Shown here piece by piece: positions 28,207 through 37,949 of a stretch of DNA of 38,817 nt (within the stretch, counting starts at the first letter, position 1; each line of letters starts with the position of its first letter). Below the pieces are notes generated by a model, which saw only the letters and a program-made list of their open reading frames with translations, did not search any database and was not told where the DNA came from. Where the stretch lies: contig CALUMT010000005.1 in NCBI GenBank assembly GCA_944321845.1, positions 1 through 38,817 on the forward strand. The letters run 5' to 3'. This stretch comes from an uncultured Butyricimonas sp. Lineage in GTDB: Bacteria; Bacteroidota; Bacteroidia; Bacteroidales; Marinifilaceae. The translations under genes and the position numbers were made by a program.

Positions 28207-30192
28207 ATGTATGACATTTTAGAATTGAACGAGAAATTACTCTCGGATTTACGTCAGATAGCAAAAGATTTGAATATAAAAAGAGTAGAATCTTACAAAA
28301 AGAAAGAATTAATATATAAAATATTGGATCAGCAGGCAATGCTGCCGGTGGAGGCGGAGACGAAATCTGTAAAAGAAAAGAAACCTCGTACCCGTGTTAT
28401 AAGAGGAGGGGTTGAAAAAGTTGGCGATTCCAAGGGAGGTACGGGGAAATTCTCCAAAAACAAAATTTCTCAAAACGATAATAAAGAAAAGACAGAACAG
28501 GTGAAGGCGGAAGCTAAAAACGCTCCCTCCGTGGTTTCTGATGCCCCTGTGGGTCGGGAGCCTCAGGTGATTAATATCGTACATAGTGCGATATTGGATA
28601 AGGATTTGGTGTTGAGTCGTACGGAGGATGGTGTTGTTGTGGAGAAGAAAGTGGACGGAGACAAAAAAGAGCAAGCTGTTGCGAGTGTAAATGAGACGGC
28701 AAAGGAAAATGTGAAGCCCAAAGAGGAAGGACAGCATCAGCGACGTAATAAGTTCTTGTCTAAACGTCAAAGGATGCAGGCGAAAATAGAGTCTGTGGTG
28801 GAAAACGCTAAAGATGTCGCACAGGAGGAAAAGGGCGCAGAAATGCCTAAGGGAGAAGAATCGGTGTCATCATCGACTCAGGAAGGACAATTATCGGAAA
28901 AGGAGCAGGAGATGCTGACGCCGGATATGGAGAAATCTTCTGGAGGAGATATCGTTTCTGGTGTTGAAGACGAAGAGCAGGGAGGTAATTTTGAATCCTT
29001 GCTTATTGAAGAGCGTCGGGATGAAGGAAATAACAAGATGCGTTTTGATAAACGTGATAAATATTACGAGTTTGAGGGTATAATCGTGAATTCTGGTGTG
29101 CTTGAAATTATGCCAGATGGTTATGGATTCCTGCGTTCTTCGGATTATAATTATTTGAACTCTCCGGATGATGTTTATGTTTCTCAAAGTCAGATAAAAT
29201 TGTTCGGATTAGCCACGGGAGATACCGTGGAGGGTACTGTACGTCCTCCTAAAGAGGGTGAGAAATATTTCCCCTTGATAAAGGTGAACAGTATTAATGG
29301 CAAATCGCCGGAAGCCGTTCGGGATAGAATACCTTTTGATCATTTGACTCCACTTTTCCCTAACGAGAAATTTAACCTTACTGGTAATGGACACTCCAAC
29401 ATATCAACGCGGGTAGTTGATATGTTTGCGCCGATAGGAAAGGGGCAGCGTGGATTGATCGTTGCACAGCCGAAGACGGGTAAAACCATGTTGTTGAAAG
29501 AGATCGCGAATGCTATTGCGGCCAATCATCCGGAGGTGTATTTGATTATTCTTTTGATTGACGAACGTCCGGAAGAGGTGACGGATATGGCTCGGAGTGT
29601 TGATGCCGAGGTGATTGCTTCTACTTTTGATGAGCCGGCAGAACGTCACGTGAAAGTAGCGAACATCGTTTTGGAGAAAGCCAAGCGGATGGTAGAGTGT
29701 GGACATGATGTGGTTATCTTGCTTGATTCCATAACTCGTTTGGCCCGGGCTTATAATACGGTTTCGCCGGCTTCTGGTAAGGTCTTGTCTGGAGGTGTGG
29801 ATGCTAATGCTCTTCATAAACCGAAGCGCTTGTTTGGGGCGGCACGTAATATTGAGAATGGTGGATCGTTGACGATTCTGGCAACAGCCCTTACGGAAAC
29901 GGGGTCCAAGATGGACGATGTTATTTTCGAGGAATTTAAGGGAACTGGTAACATGGAGTTGCAGCTTGATCGTAAACTGGCCAATCGACGGATTTATCCG
30001 GCGGTGGACATCACGGCTTCCAGTACGCGTCGGGATGATTTGTTGCTGGAGGAATATACCTTGAACCGTATCTGGATACTTCGAAATTATCTTACGGATA
30101 TGAATTCCGTGGAGGCGATGCAGTTCGTGAAGGATCGTTTGGAGAAGACGAATTCCAATGAGGAGTTCTTGATATCGATGAATGATAAGTGA
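28207..30192 (+). CDS. rho: Transcription termination factor Rho with a long disordered insertion
   Basis: A 661-residue hexameric RNA helicase that ends transcripts; E. coli Rho has 419. A Rho_N/SAP-like helix bundle (residues 1-45, [17 protein letters not shown]) is followed by about 225 residues of low-complexity, K/E/Q/S-rich sequence (~50-275). The cold-shock RNA-binding domain follows ([20 protein letters not shown], then [14 protein letters not shown]). The ATPase core has [18 protein letters not shown] (P-loop, ~residue 423), [29 protein letters not shown] (Walker B) and [13 protein letters not shown] (arginine finger region). Insertion-bearing Rho is known from Bacteroidota, where it has been linked to condensate formation. 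It has its own promoter and terminator. Confidence 0.97.
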   Translation: MYDILELNEKLLSDLRQIAKDLNIKRVESYKKKELIYKILDQQAMLPVEAETKSVKEKKPRTRVIRGGVEKVGDSKGGTGKFSKNKISQNDNKEKTEQVKAEAKNAPSVVSDAPVGREPQVINIVHSAILDKDLVLSRTEDGVVVEKKVDGDKKEQAVASVNETAKENVKPKEEGQHQRRNKFLSKRQRMQAKIESVVENAKDVAQEEKGAEMPKGEESVSSSTQEGQLSEKEQEMLTPDMEKSSGGDIVSGVEDEEQGGNFESLLIEERRDEGNNKMRFDKRDKYYEFEGIIVNSGVLEIMPDGYGFLRSSDYNYLNSPDDVYVSQSQIKLFGLATGDTVEGTVRPPKEGEKYFPLIKVNSINGKSPEAVRDRIPFDHLTPLFPNEKFNLTGNGHSNISTRVVDMFAPIGKGQRGLIVAQPKTGKTMLLKEIANAIAANHPEVYLIILLIDERPEEVTDMARSVDAEVIASTFDEPAERHVKVANIVLEKAKRMVECGHDVVILLDSITRLARAYNTVSPASGKVLSGGVDANALHKPKRLFGAARNIENGGSLTILATALTETGSKMDDVIFEEFKGTGNMELQLDRKLANRRIYPAVDITASSTRRDDLLLEEYTLNRIWILRNYLTDMNSVEAMQFVKDRLEKTNSNEEFLISMNDK

Positions 30193-30216
30193 AATTATAA
30201 GTGATAGAAATGTGAC

Positions 30217-30244
30217 AAGGAGGCTGAACCCAGCCTCCTTTTTT
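30217..30244 (+). terminator. Intrinsic terminator after rho
   Basis: A perfect 10-bp stem, AAGGAGGCTG (30217-30226) with CAGCCTCCTT (30231-30240), has an AACC loop and a T-run through 30244. It lies 24 nt past the rho stop codon. Confidence 0.93.
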
Positions 30245-30296
30245 CATGTGGATGCTTCCTGCAAACCTTTGAATTTTTATGTTTTGTAACATGAAG

Positions 30297-30328
30297 ATTG
30301 CAATATTGAGTAATTCTTTATATCTTTG
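30297..30328 (+). promoter_or_regulatory. Probable promoter of the DUF4143-type ATPase gene
   Basis: ATTG (30297-30300), a 20-nt spacer and TATCTTTG (30321-30328) match the Bacteroidota -33/-7 pattern. The -7 box is identical to those of the rRNA promoters in this window. The start codon is 17 nt downstream. Confidence 0.6.
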
Positions 30329-30345
30329 CATGACAAAGATGAAAC

Positions 30346-31521
30346 ATGGAAAGTTTACGGAACACGTGTAATATTTTATTAAGGGAAAGAATTTCTACCA
30401 TCCGTCGGGGTCTGTTAGACACGATAGATACACATGCCCGGCTAATTGCTATCAAGGGAAGCAGGGGAGTGGGGAAAACGAATTTTCTGTTGGATTTTGC
30501 ACGGGAATATCATGCTGGTGATCAGGGGTGTCTGTACGTGAATATCAATAATCTTTTTTTTGCAACAGAGGGTTTGTTCCCGTTTGTAGAACGATTCTAT
30601 AAGTTGGGAGGTAAGGTCTTGTTGCTGGATCAGGTACACAAGTATCCGGGTTGGGATCGGGAGTTGAGAGCGGCGTATGATCGTTTCGCAGATTTGCAGA
30701 TCGTGTTCACGATTTCTTCTATTTTAAGGGTGAAGTCCAATCCCTATTTAAGGGATGTGGTGACGATGTATAATTTGAACGGATTGTCCTTTCGGGAATT
30801 CCTGGAATTGGAGACGGGGAATAAATTCCCGGTATTCTCTTTTGAGGATATTGTGGCCAATCATGAGTCCATCGTGGCGGATATCTTGAGGAAAGTACGT
30901 CCGTTGGCTTATTTCGGCAATTATTTGAAATATGGATTTTATCCGATTTATTTGGAAGAGAAGTCTCATATCGATTATTTGCTGAAAAATATAAATCTGA
31001 CCTTGGAGTTCGATATCCCGTATAATAACCAGATTGAACTGAAGTATTTGACTAAATTGAAACAGTTGTTGTATATCGTGGCGAAAGGGAATGGGAATAT
31101 AAACGTCAGTCGGCTGAGTGGAGAGATCGGAGTGTCGAGGGCAACCGTGTTGAATTATTTGCATTACATGAAAAACGCCCGTCTGTTGACGTTGCTGTTT
31201 GATCGGGAGAGCGATGACGAGAATGGATTGAAACCCAATCAGGTGTATTTGCATAACCCGAATTTATTGTGTGCTGTTTGCCTGGATGATACGGATGCTT
31301 TGATGGTTAGAAAGACTTTTTTCGTGAGTCAGTTGTGTCCCGTGGCGAAATTGTATTATTCTGAAAACGGAGATTTTCTTGTGGACGGTAAATATAATAT
31401 TTCCGTGCGGGCGGAGGGGGATAAGATGCGGATAAAAGGTTCGACGATTGTCATGGGGGATATGCTTGAGCGGGGTAAGAAGAATGTCATTCCCTTGTGG
31501 CTTGCTGGTTTTGTTTATTGA
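30346..31521 (+). CDS. AAA_14/DUF4143-type ATPase with altered Walker B
   Basis: A 391-residue P-loop protein of the large, poorly understood AAA_14-DUF4143 family. The P-loop IAIKGSRGVGKTNFLLD has Lys44. The Walker B position reads VLLLDQVHKYPGW, where relatives have LLDEVHKYP, so the catalytic Glu is Gln96. IVFTISSILRVKSNPYLRD and LNGLSFREFLELETG are typical of the family. A winged-helix-like segment follows (LSGEIGVSRATVLNYLHYM, ~residues 256-275). The C-terminal part has GDFLVDGKYNISVRAEGD, which resembles the family's PD-(D/E)xK-like motif with the acidic residue missing. The cellular role is unknown. It stands alone between the rho terminator and the pyruvate oxidoreductase gene. Confidence 0.85.
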   Translation: MESLRNTCNILLRERISTIRRGLLDTIDTHARLIAIKGSRGVGKTNFLLDFAREYHAGDQGCLYVNINNLFFATEGLFPFVERFYKLGGKVLLLDQVHKYPGWDRELRAAYDRFADLQIVFTISSILRVKSNPYLRDVVTMYNLNGLSFREFLELETGNKFPVFSFEDIVANHESIVADILRKVRPLAYFGNYLKYGFYPIYLEEKSHIDYLLKNINLTLEFDIPYNNQIELKYLTKLKQLLYIVAKGNGNINVSRLSGEIGVSRATVLNYLHYMKNARLLTLLFDRESDDENGLKPNQVYLHNPNLLCAVCLDDTDALMVRKTFFVSQLCPVAKLYYSENGDFLVDGKYNISVRAEGDKMRIKGSTIVMGDMLERGKKNVIPLWLAGFVY

Positions 31522-31540
31522 TTGTAGAAACATATATTTT
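31510..31540 (+). promoter_or_regulatory. Candidate promoter of the pyruvate:ferredoxin oxidoreductase gene
   Basis: TTTG (31510-31513), a 19-nt spacer and TATATTTT (31533-31540, one mismatch to TAnnTTTG) sit at the end of the ATPase gene, 20 nt before the start codon at 31561. The leader would be very short. Confidence 0.38.
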
Positions 31541-31560
31541 TATTACTAGAATTTAATAAG

Positions 31561-34500
31561 ATGGCAAAAGAAAAGAAATTTATTACTTGTGATGGTAACA
31601 CGGCTGCTGCTCATGTTGCGTACATGTTCAGCGAGGTTTCGTGTATTTACCCGATCACTCCATCCTCTCCGATGGCGGAGTATGTGGATGAGTGGGCTGC
31701 TAAAGGACGTAAGAACTTGTTCGGGGAAACCGTACGGTTGGTGGAGATGCAATCTGAGGCAGGTGCTGCTGGTGCTGTTCATGGTTCTTTGCAGGCAGGT
31801 GCCTTGACAACCACTTATACGGCTTCTCAGGGATTGTTGTTGATGATCCCGAACATGTACAAGATTGCCGGTGAATTATTGCCTTGCGTGTTCCATGTGA
31901 GTGCACGTGCATTGGCGGCTCATGCCTTGTCTATTTTCGGAGATCATGCCGATATTTACGCTGCCCGTCAGACGGGATTTGCCATGTTGGCATCCGGGTC
32001 CGTTCAGGAGGTGATGGATTTGTCTGCCGTTTCTCATTTGACGGCAATCAAATCAAGAGTGCCTTTCGTTAATTTCTTTGATGGATTCCGTACTTCTCAC
32101 GAGATTCAGAAAATCGAGGAATTGGATATGGAGGATGTTCGTCCATTGGTGGACATGAAAGCCTTGCAGGAATTCCGGGATCGTGCATTGAACTCAGAGC
32201 ATTCTGTAACCCGGGGAACTGCCCAGAATCCGGACGTATACTTCCAGGCTCGTGAGGCTGCCAATAAATTCTATGAGGCAGTACCTGATGTGGTGGCTGA
32301 ATACATGACGGAAATTGGAAAAATCACTGGCCGTAACTATCGTCCGTTTGACTATTACGGAGCCAAGGATGCAGAGAATATCATTATCGCCATGGGTTCT
32401 GTGACCGAGACGATTCGTGAGGTTATCGATTATAAACTGGCTCAAGGCGAAAAAGTCGGTATGGTTGCCGTACACTTGTATCGTCCGTTCTCTGCCAAAT
32501 ATTTCATGGAGGCTGTACCTGCTACCGTGAAACGTATCGCCGTGTTAGACCGCACGAAAGAACCGGGAGCTAACGGAGATCCGTTGTATTTGGATGTGAA
32601 GGAAATATTCTATGGACAGGAGAATGCTCCGCTTATCGTTGGAGGCCGTTATGGTTTAGGTTCCAAGGATGTGACTCCGGGTCAGATCATTGCCGTGTAC
32701 AAGAATTTGGCCATGAACGAACCGAAGAATCAGTTTACGATCGGTATCGTGGATGATGTTACCTTCCGTTCATTACCGGTAGAGCCGGAAGTGAAGGTGA
32801 ATTCTCCGAGCATGTACGAGGCTAAGTTCTATGGTTTGGGTTCCGACGGTACGGTTGGTGCCAACAAGAACTCCATCAAGATTATCGGAGGTGCTACCAA
32901 TAAATATTGCCAGGCTTATTTCGCTTATGACTCCAAGAAATCCGGTGGTTTCACGGCTTCTCACTTGCGTTTCGGCGACGAACCGATTCGTTCTACTTAT
33001 TTGGTGACTACTCCCGACTTCGTGGCTTGCCATGTACCGGCTTATGTTCACCAGTATGATGTATTGAAAGGATTGAAACGGGGAGGTTCCTTCTTGTTTA
33101 ATTCTTTGTGGGATGCTGATGAGGTAGGTAATCACTTGCCTAACCACATGAAGCGTTATTTGGCTGAAAATGATATCAACTTCTATATCATCAACGGAAC
33201 GAAGATTGGACAGCAGCTGGGGTTGGGTAACCGTACCAATACCATTATGCAGTCTGCCTTCTTCAAGATCACGAATGTGATTCCTTATGAATTGGCCGTG
33301 AGCGAAATGAAGAAAGCTATCGACAAATCTTATGGCAAGAAAGGTGAGGCTATCGTGAAGATGAATTATGCTGCCGTGGATGCCGGAGGTTTGGAAGAGA
33401 ATGTTGTGAAGGTACAGGTTCCTGCTGAATGGAAGAATCTTCCGGAGGATGCTTGCACCGTAGATGCCGACCGTCCTGAATTCATCCGCGAAGTGGTGGA
33501 TGTGATGAACGCTCAGAAAGGGGATGATCTTCCTGTGAGTGCGTTCAACGGTCGTGAGGATGGAACTTTCCCAGCAGGAACGGCTAAGTTTGAGAAACGT
33601 GGAATCGCTATCAATGTTCCGGAATGGCAAGTGGCCAATTGTATCCAATGTAACCAATGTGCTTATGTTTGTCCTCACGCTGCCATTCGTCCGTTCTTGT
33701 TGACCGATGCAGAGGTAGCCAAGGTTGGTGAGAATGTTGCCAAACCGGCTATCGGTAAGGAATTGGCAGGTTTGCATTTCCGTATGCAGGTTTCACCGCT
33801 TGACTGTACGGGATGTGGTAACTGTGCTGACATTTGCCCGGCTAAGGAGAAGGCTTTGGTTATGAAACCGCTCGAAAGCCAGATGGGAGAGGTAGAACGC
33901 TTCCAATACATGGACAAGCAGATCGGTTACAAACGTGTGGTTGAACCTAATAACGTGAAGAATTCTCAATTCCAACAACCGTTGTTCGAGTTCTCTGGAG
34001 CTTGTGCCGGTTGTGGAGAAACTCCTTATATCAAATTGATTACCCAATTGTTTGGAGAACGCATGATGGTAGCCAACGCCACGGGATGTTCTTCCATCTA
34101 TGGAGGTTCTGCTCCGTCTACTCCGTATTGCCGGAATTATGAATCCGGACGCGGACCGGCTTGGGCCAATTCCTTGTTCGAGGATAATGCTGAATACGGA
34201 TTCGGTATGGCTGAAGGAGCTAACCGCTTGCGTGACCGGGCTCGGAGATTGCTGGAAGAGAATATGAATACCTTCTCTGCAGACACTCAGGCTGCTGTCA
34301 ATGAATGGATTGCCGCTTATAATGATGGCGACAAGACGTTGGCTGCCAGTGATAAGATGTCTGCTGCATTAGCAACGGAACCAGCTGCTGTTGCCAAGGA
34401 GATTTTGGGAATGAAAGCTTATTTCCCCAAGAAATCTCAATGGATATTCGGTGGTGACGGTTGGGCTTATGATATCGGTTACGGTGGTTTGGATCACGTG

Positions 34501-35094
34501 TTGGCTAGCGGGCACAACGTGAATGTGCTTGTTGTGGACACGGAGGTTTACTCCAACACCGGTGGACAGTCCTCCAAGTCAACCCCGGTTGGTGCTGTGG
34601 CTAAATTTGCCGCCAGCGGTAAGCGGGTACGGAAGAAAGACCTGGGAGCAATGGCCATGTCCTACGGTTACGTGTATGTGGCTCAGGTTGCCATGGGAGC
34701 TAACCAGGCTCAATACCTGAAAGCATTGAAAGAGGCTGAGGCTTATGATGGCCCGTCTTTGATTATTGCTTATGCTCCTTGTATCAACCATGGATTGAAG
34801 GCAAGCATGGGTAAATCTCAGGCAGAGGAGAAGAAGGCCGTAGAATGCGGTTATTGGCAGTTGTATCGCTATAACCCGATGCTGGAAGAAGAAGGCAAGA
34901 ATCCGTTCCAGTTGGATTCTAAAGAACCGGATTACACGAAATTCCGTGACTTCTTGATGGGAGAGGTACGTTTCAACTCTTTGATGAAAGCAGCTCCTGC
35001 AGAGGCAGAGGAATTGTTCGCTAAGACGGAACAGGATGCCAAGTGGAGATTGGAAGGTTACAAGCGTCGTGCAGAAATGAAGTACGAGAAGTAA
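31561..35094 (+). CDS. nifJ: Single-chain pyruvate:ferredoxin (flavodoxin) oxidoreductase
   Basis: A 1177-residue homodimeric enzyme that turns pyruvate and CoA into acetyl-CoA, CO2 and reduced ferredoxin, the central step of anaerobic fermentation. Domains in order: pyrimidine-binding/POR_N (YPITPSSPMAEYVDEWAA, ~residues 30-47); the CoA-binding region; POR gamma (KIIGGATNKYCQAYFAYDSK); and two 4Fe-4S motifs, CIQCNQCAYVCP (~694-705) and CTGCGNCADICP (~750-761). TPP-binding CAGCGETPYIKL (~815) with NATGCSSIYGGSAPSTPY follows, then GDGWAYDIGYGGLDH and DTEVYSNTGGQSSKSTP. All key cysteines are present and the length is normal. Codon use is visibly richer in C-ending codons than in the polysaccharide genes, as expected for high expression. 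Confidence 0.97.
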   Translation: MAKEKKFITCDGNTAAAHVAYMFSEVSCIYPITPSSPMAEYVDEWAAKGRKNLFGETVRLVEMQSEAGAAGAVHGSLQAGALTTTYTASQGLLLMIPNMYKIAGELLPCVFHVSARALAAHALSIFGDHADIYAARQTGFAMLASGSVQEVMDLSAVSHLTAIKSRVPFVNFFDGFRTSHEIQKIEELDMEDVRPLVDMKALQEFRDRALNSEHSVTRGTAQNPDVYFQAREAANKFYEAVPDVVAEYMTEIGKITGRNYRPFDYYGAKDAENIIIAMGSVTETIREVIDYKLAQGEKVGMVAVHLYRPFSAKYFMEAVPATVKRIAVLDRTKEPGANGDPLYLDVKEIFYGQENAPLIVGGRYGLGSKDVTPGQIIAVYKNLAMNEPKNQFTIGIVDDVTFRSLPVEPEVKVNSPSMYEAKFYGLGSDGTVGANKNSIKIIGGATNKYCQAYFAYDSKKSGGFTASHLRFGDEPIRSTYLVTTPDFVACHVPAYVHQYDVLKGLKRGGSFLFNSLWDADEVGNHLPNHMKRYLAENDINFYIINGTKIGQQLGLGNRTNTIMQSAFFKITNVIPYELAVSEMKKAIDKSYGKKGEAIVKMNYAAVDAGGLEENVVKVQVPAEWKNLPEDACTVDADRPEFIREVVDVMNAQKGDDLPVSAFNGREDGTFPAGTAKFEKRGIAINVPEWQVANCIQCNQCAYVCPHAAIRPFLLTDAEVAKVGENVAKPAIGKELAGLHFRMQVSPLDCTGCGNCADICPAKEKALVMKPLESQMGEVERFQYMDKQIGYKRVVEPNNVKNSQFQQPLFEFSGACAGCGETPYIKLITQLFGERMMVANATGCSSIYGGSAPSTPYCRNYESGRGPAWANSLFEDNAEYGFGMAEGANRLRDRARRLLEENMNTFSADTQAAVNEWIAAYNDGDKTLAASDKMSAALATEPAAVAKEILGMKAYFPKKSQWIFGGDGWAYDIGYGGLDHVLASGHNVNVLVVDTEVYSNTGGQSSKSTPVGAVAKFAASGKRVRKKDLGAMAMSYGYVYVAQVAMGANQAQYLKALKEAEAYDGPSLIIAYAPCINHGLKASMGKSQAEEKKAVECGYWQLYRYNPMLEEEGKNPFQLDSKEPDYTKFRDFLMGEVRFNSLMKAAPAEAEELFAKTEQDAKWRLEGYKRRAEMKYEK

Positions 35095-35118
35095 TCTCTC
35101 TGAGATAAATAAAATTAT

Positions 35119-35164
35119 AGCCCGCTGAAGGTCTGATGGTAGAGCTTCAGCGGGCTTGTTTTTT
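35119..35164 (+). terminator. Intrinsic terminator after the pyruvate oxidoreductase gene
   Basis: A perfect 12-bp GC-rich stem, AGCCCGCTGAAG (35119-35130) with CTTCAGCGGGCT (35145-35156), has a 14-nt loop and is followed by TGTTTTTT. It begins 24 nt past the stop codon. Confidence 0.93.
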
Positions 35165-35236
35165 GTGGTTGATTTTTATCCCTGTTCTCCTCCTGTTCTA
35201 ACCCGTTGTTCCCCAGTGTCTCGCATGGAATATCTC

Positions 35237-35269
35237 CGTATCAATTCCGTATCAATAGCGTATCACTGG
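35237..35269 (+). repeat. Three tandem 11-bp repeats (CGTATCAnnnn) with a nearby inverted copy
   Basis: CGTATCAATTC (35237), CGTATCAATAG (35248) and CGTATCACTGG (35259) are head-to-tail with an exact 11-bp period, followed by a decayed CGTAAAAACAC. AATTCCGTATCA (35243-35254) has a perfect 12-bp inverted partner TGATACGGAATT at 35286-35297. An 11-bp period is close to one helical turn, so a protein could bind on one face. The site lies about 237 nt upstream of the first rRNA promoter. Confidence 0.7.
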
Positions 35270-35332
35270 CGTAAAAACACGCAAATGATACGGAATTAAT
35301 ACATAGTTAACACCCCTTCACGTGACGTCAAT

Positions 35333-35349
35333 CACCTGCTAAACAGGTG
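35333..35349. repeat. CACCTG/CAGGTG inverted repeat
   Basis: A perfect 6-bp stem with a 5-nt loop (CTAAA) and no T-run. The arms are identical to the hairpin in the rho leader at 28147-28165. Confidence 0.5.
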
Positions 35350-35505
35350 GTAATACCGGGTTGAAGGGGGTAGGGATACCCCGGTGAGGGAATTCTCGCC
35401 AGGAGTTGCCGGTTGGCGGTCGTGAAAACCGTCGTTCCGGGTCGAGTTGATCCACAGCGAGTTGGGAAAAACTTTGAAGAAAGTTCGAAAAAACTTGGCA
35501 AAAAA

Positions 35506-35538
35506 TTTGGAGAAGGGGAGAAAAGTGGTTTATCTTTG
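35506..35538 (+). promoter_or_regulatory. rRNA operon promoter P1
   Basis: TTTG (35506-35509), a 21-nt spacer and TATCTTTG (35531-35538) match the Bacteroidota housekeeping promoter exactly. An A-rich tract lies upstream and CACCCGCTTTC downstream. It is about 430 nt before 16S. Confidence 0.85.
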
Positions 35539-35625
35539 CACCCGCTTTCGAGAGGCACGGCGATGGAGGATGAAGGGAAGCAAGTTTCTCGGGCACAGTT
35601 CTTTTCAAGGATGTTGATGGGCGAT

Positions 35626-35641
35626 CCGGGAGCGATCCCGG
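35626..35641 (+). repeat. GC-rich hairpin between the two rRNA promoters
   Basis: CCGGGA (35626-35631) and TCCCGG (35636-35641) form a perfect 6-bp stem with a GCGA tetraloop (GNRA class). It would be present only in transcripts from P1. It is not followed by a T-run. Confidence 0.5.
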
Positions 35642-35722
35642 TGTCATGTGGTCTCTTTTCCCGCCTCCCGGTTGACACGACCCGGGGCCGAGAAAAAAAG
35701 ATGAAAAAAAGTTCCCCGAAAA

Positions 35723-35755
35723 TTTGGAAGGGAACGATAAAACGCCTTATCTTTG
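35723..35755 (+). promoter_or_regulatory. rRNA operon promoter P2
   Basis: TTTG (35723-35726), a 21-nt spacer and TATCTTTG (35748-35755) give the same boxes and spacer as P1. GTCCCCGCTTTC follows, matching the P1 initial region in CCCGCTTTC. A CCCCG-GTTAA-CGGGG hairpin (35766-35780) would form close to the 5' end of the transcript. Confidence 0.88.
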
Positions 35756-35796
35756 TCCCCGCTTTCCCCGGTTAACGGGGTGGCGAGAAGACTAAA

Positions 35797-35817
35797 GTTC
35801 TTTGAGAATATTGGAAG
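35797..35817 (+). promoter_or_regulatory. boxA-like antitermination element in the 16S leader
   Basis: GTTCTTTGAGAATATTGGAAG resembles the boxA core (GCTCTTTAACAAT in E. coli), which recruits NusB/NusE to protect rRNA transcription from early termination. A related element precedes 23S at 37846. It lies ~140 nt before 16S. Confidence 0.6.
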
Positions 35818-35935
35818 TGAAAGTAAGGAAGACGAACGTTGAAAAGCGAGGCTTCCCGGATTAAATGCCGGGAGTCAATTCACGAAAAACTCGAGCCGCT
35901 AAAGGAACAAGAAATTCAAAGTAAAAGATACTATT

Positions 35936-37464
<1,529 letters not shown>

Positions 37465-37638
37465 CTGGAGCGACAACGAGAGAGATACGGAGCCGAAACG
37501 GTAGGAGATAAGCCAAAGGGAGTTGATTTGGCTCTCTCTGCTACAGTCTATTTTAACAAACCATACGGTGCTTACACAAAAAAGAGAAGAGTAAGTGCGA
37601 GGAGAAAAAGAAGCGGGATCCGCACAGGCCGAATTGAC
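37465..37638 (+). other. 16S-tRNA spacer
   Basis: 174 nt of transcribed spacer, purine-rich. It contains CCAAAGGGAG and GGCTCTCTCTG segments able to pair partly (37512-37540). No gene is seen. Confidence 0.6.
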
Positions 37639-37712
37639 AGTCCTATAGCTCAGTAGGTTAGAGCGCTACACTGATAATGTAGAGGTCGGCAGTTCAACTC
37701 TGCCTGGGACTA
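37639..37712 (+). tRNA. ileT: tRNA-Ile (GAU anticodon)
   Basis: A 74-nt cloverleaf. The acceptor strand AGTCCTA (37639-37645) pairs with TGGGACT (37705-37711), with one wobble. The anticodon arm is CTACA / TGTAG around CTGATAA, giving GAT at 37673-37675. The T-loop is TTCAACT. CCA is not encoded. The location in the 16S-23S spacer is standard. Confidence 0.96.
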
Positions 37713-37747
37713 CGAAGCTCCAAAGAGAAAAAGAAAGGAGCACGTAC

Positions 37748-37821
37748 GGGGGATTAGCTCAGCTGGCTAGAGCATCTGCTTTGCAAGCAGAGGGTCAACG
37801 GTTCGAATCCGTTATTCTCCA
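37748..37821 (+). tRNA. alaT: tRNA-Ala (UGC anticodon)
   Basis: A 74-nt cloverleaf. The acceptor GGGGGAT (37748-37754) pairs with ATTCTCC (37814-37820), with two wobbles. The anticodon loop TTTGCAA carries TGC at 37782-37784. The T-loop is TTCGAAT. CCA is not encoded. It follows tRNA-Ile by 35 nt in the rRNA spacer. Confidence 0.96.
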
Positions 37822-37845
37822 CAGACGTTTCGCAAGGAACGATAG

Positions 37846-37865
37846 CTATTTGACATACTGAAAAG
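37846..37865 (+). promoter_or_regulatory. boxA-like element before 23S
   Basis: GCTATTTGACATACTGAAAA parallels the element in the 16S leader (GTTCTTTGAGAATATTGGAA) and the general boxA core. As in other bacteria it precedes both large rRNAs. Purine-rich sequence follows up to 23S. Confidence 0.55.
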
Positions 37866-37949
37866 ACCAAAGAAAGAAAAAGAAAAACGAGCAAGAGCAA
37901 AGTATATCTCATACCCTGGTCTCACCGGAAACGGAGAGACCGACGGCAA

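Larger units (their letters stand above)
35165..35505. other. Noncoding region upstream of the rRNA promoters
   Basis: About 340 nt with no credible gene. It holds a cluster of GTATCA-containing 11-bp repeats (35237-35269) with an inverted copy (35286-35297) and a CACCTG/CAGGTG hairpin (35333-35349). A GC-rich stretch with TACCGGG / CCCCGGT elements follows (35353-35385), then an A-rich tract (35460-35505) just before promoter P1 that could serve as an UP-like element. A 120-codon frame that begins at 35413 runs through both promoters and is rejected. Confidence 0.6.

Noticed and set aside
32773-33777. 334-codon - strand frame opposite the pyruvate oxidoreductase gene
   Set aside because: Antisense shadow of a strongly coding gene with all expected motifs; the frame's protein has no recognisable domain.
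35237-35297. CRISPR array or insertion-sequence end
   Set aside because: The repeats are 11 bp, contiguous and without spacers, no cas gene or transposase is present, and no target-site duplication is seen.
35413-35775. 120-codon + strand frame upstream of 16S
   Set aside because: It runs through both rRNA promoters, starts with no plausible signal, has low-complexity composition and resembles no family.
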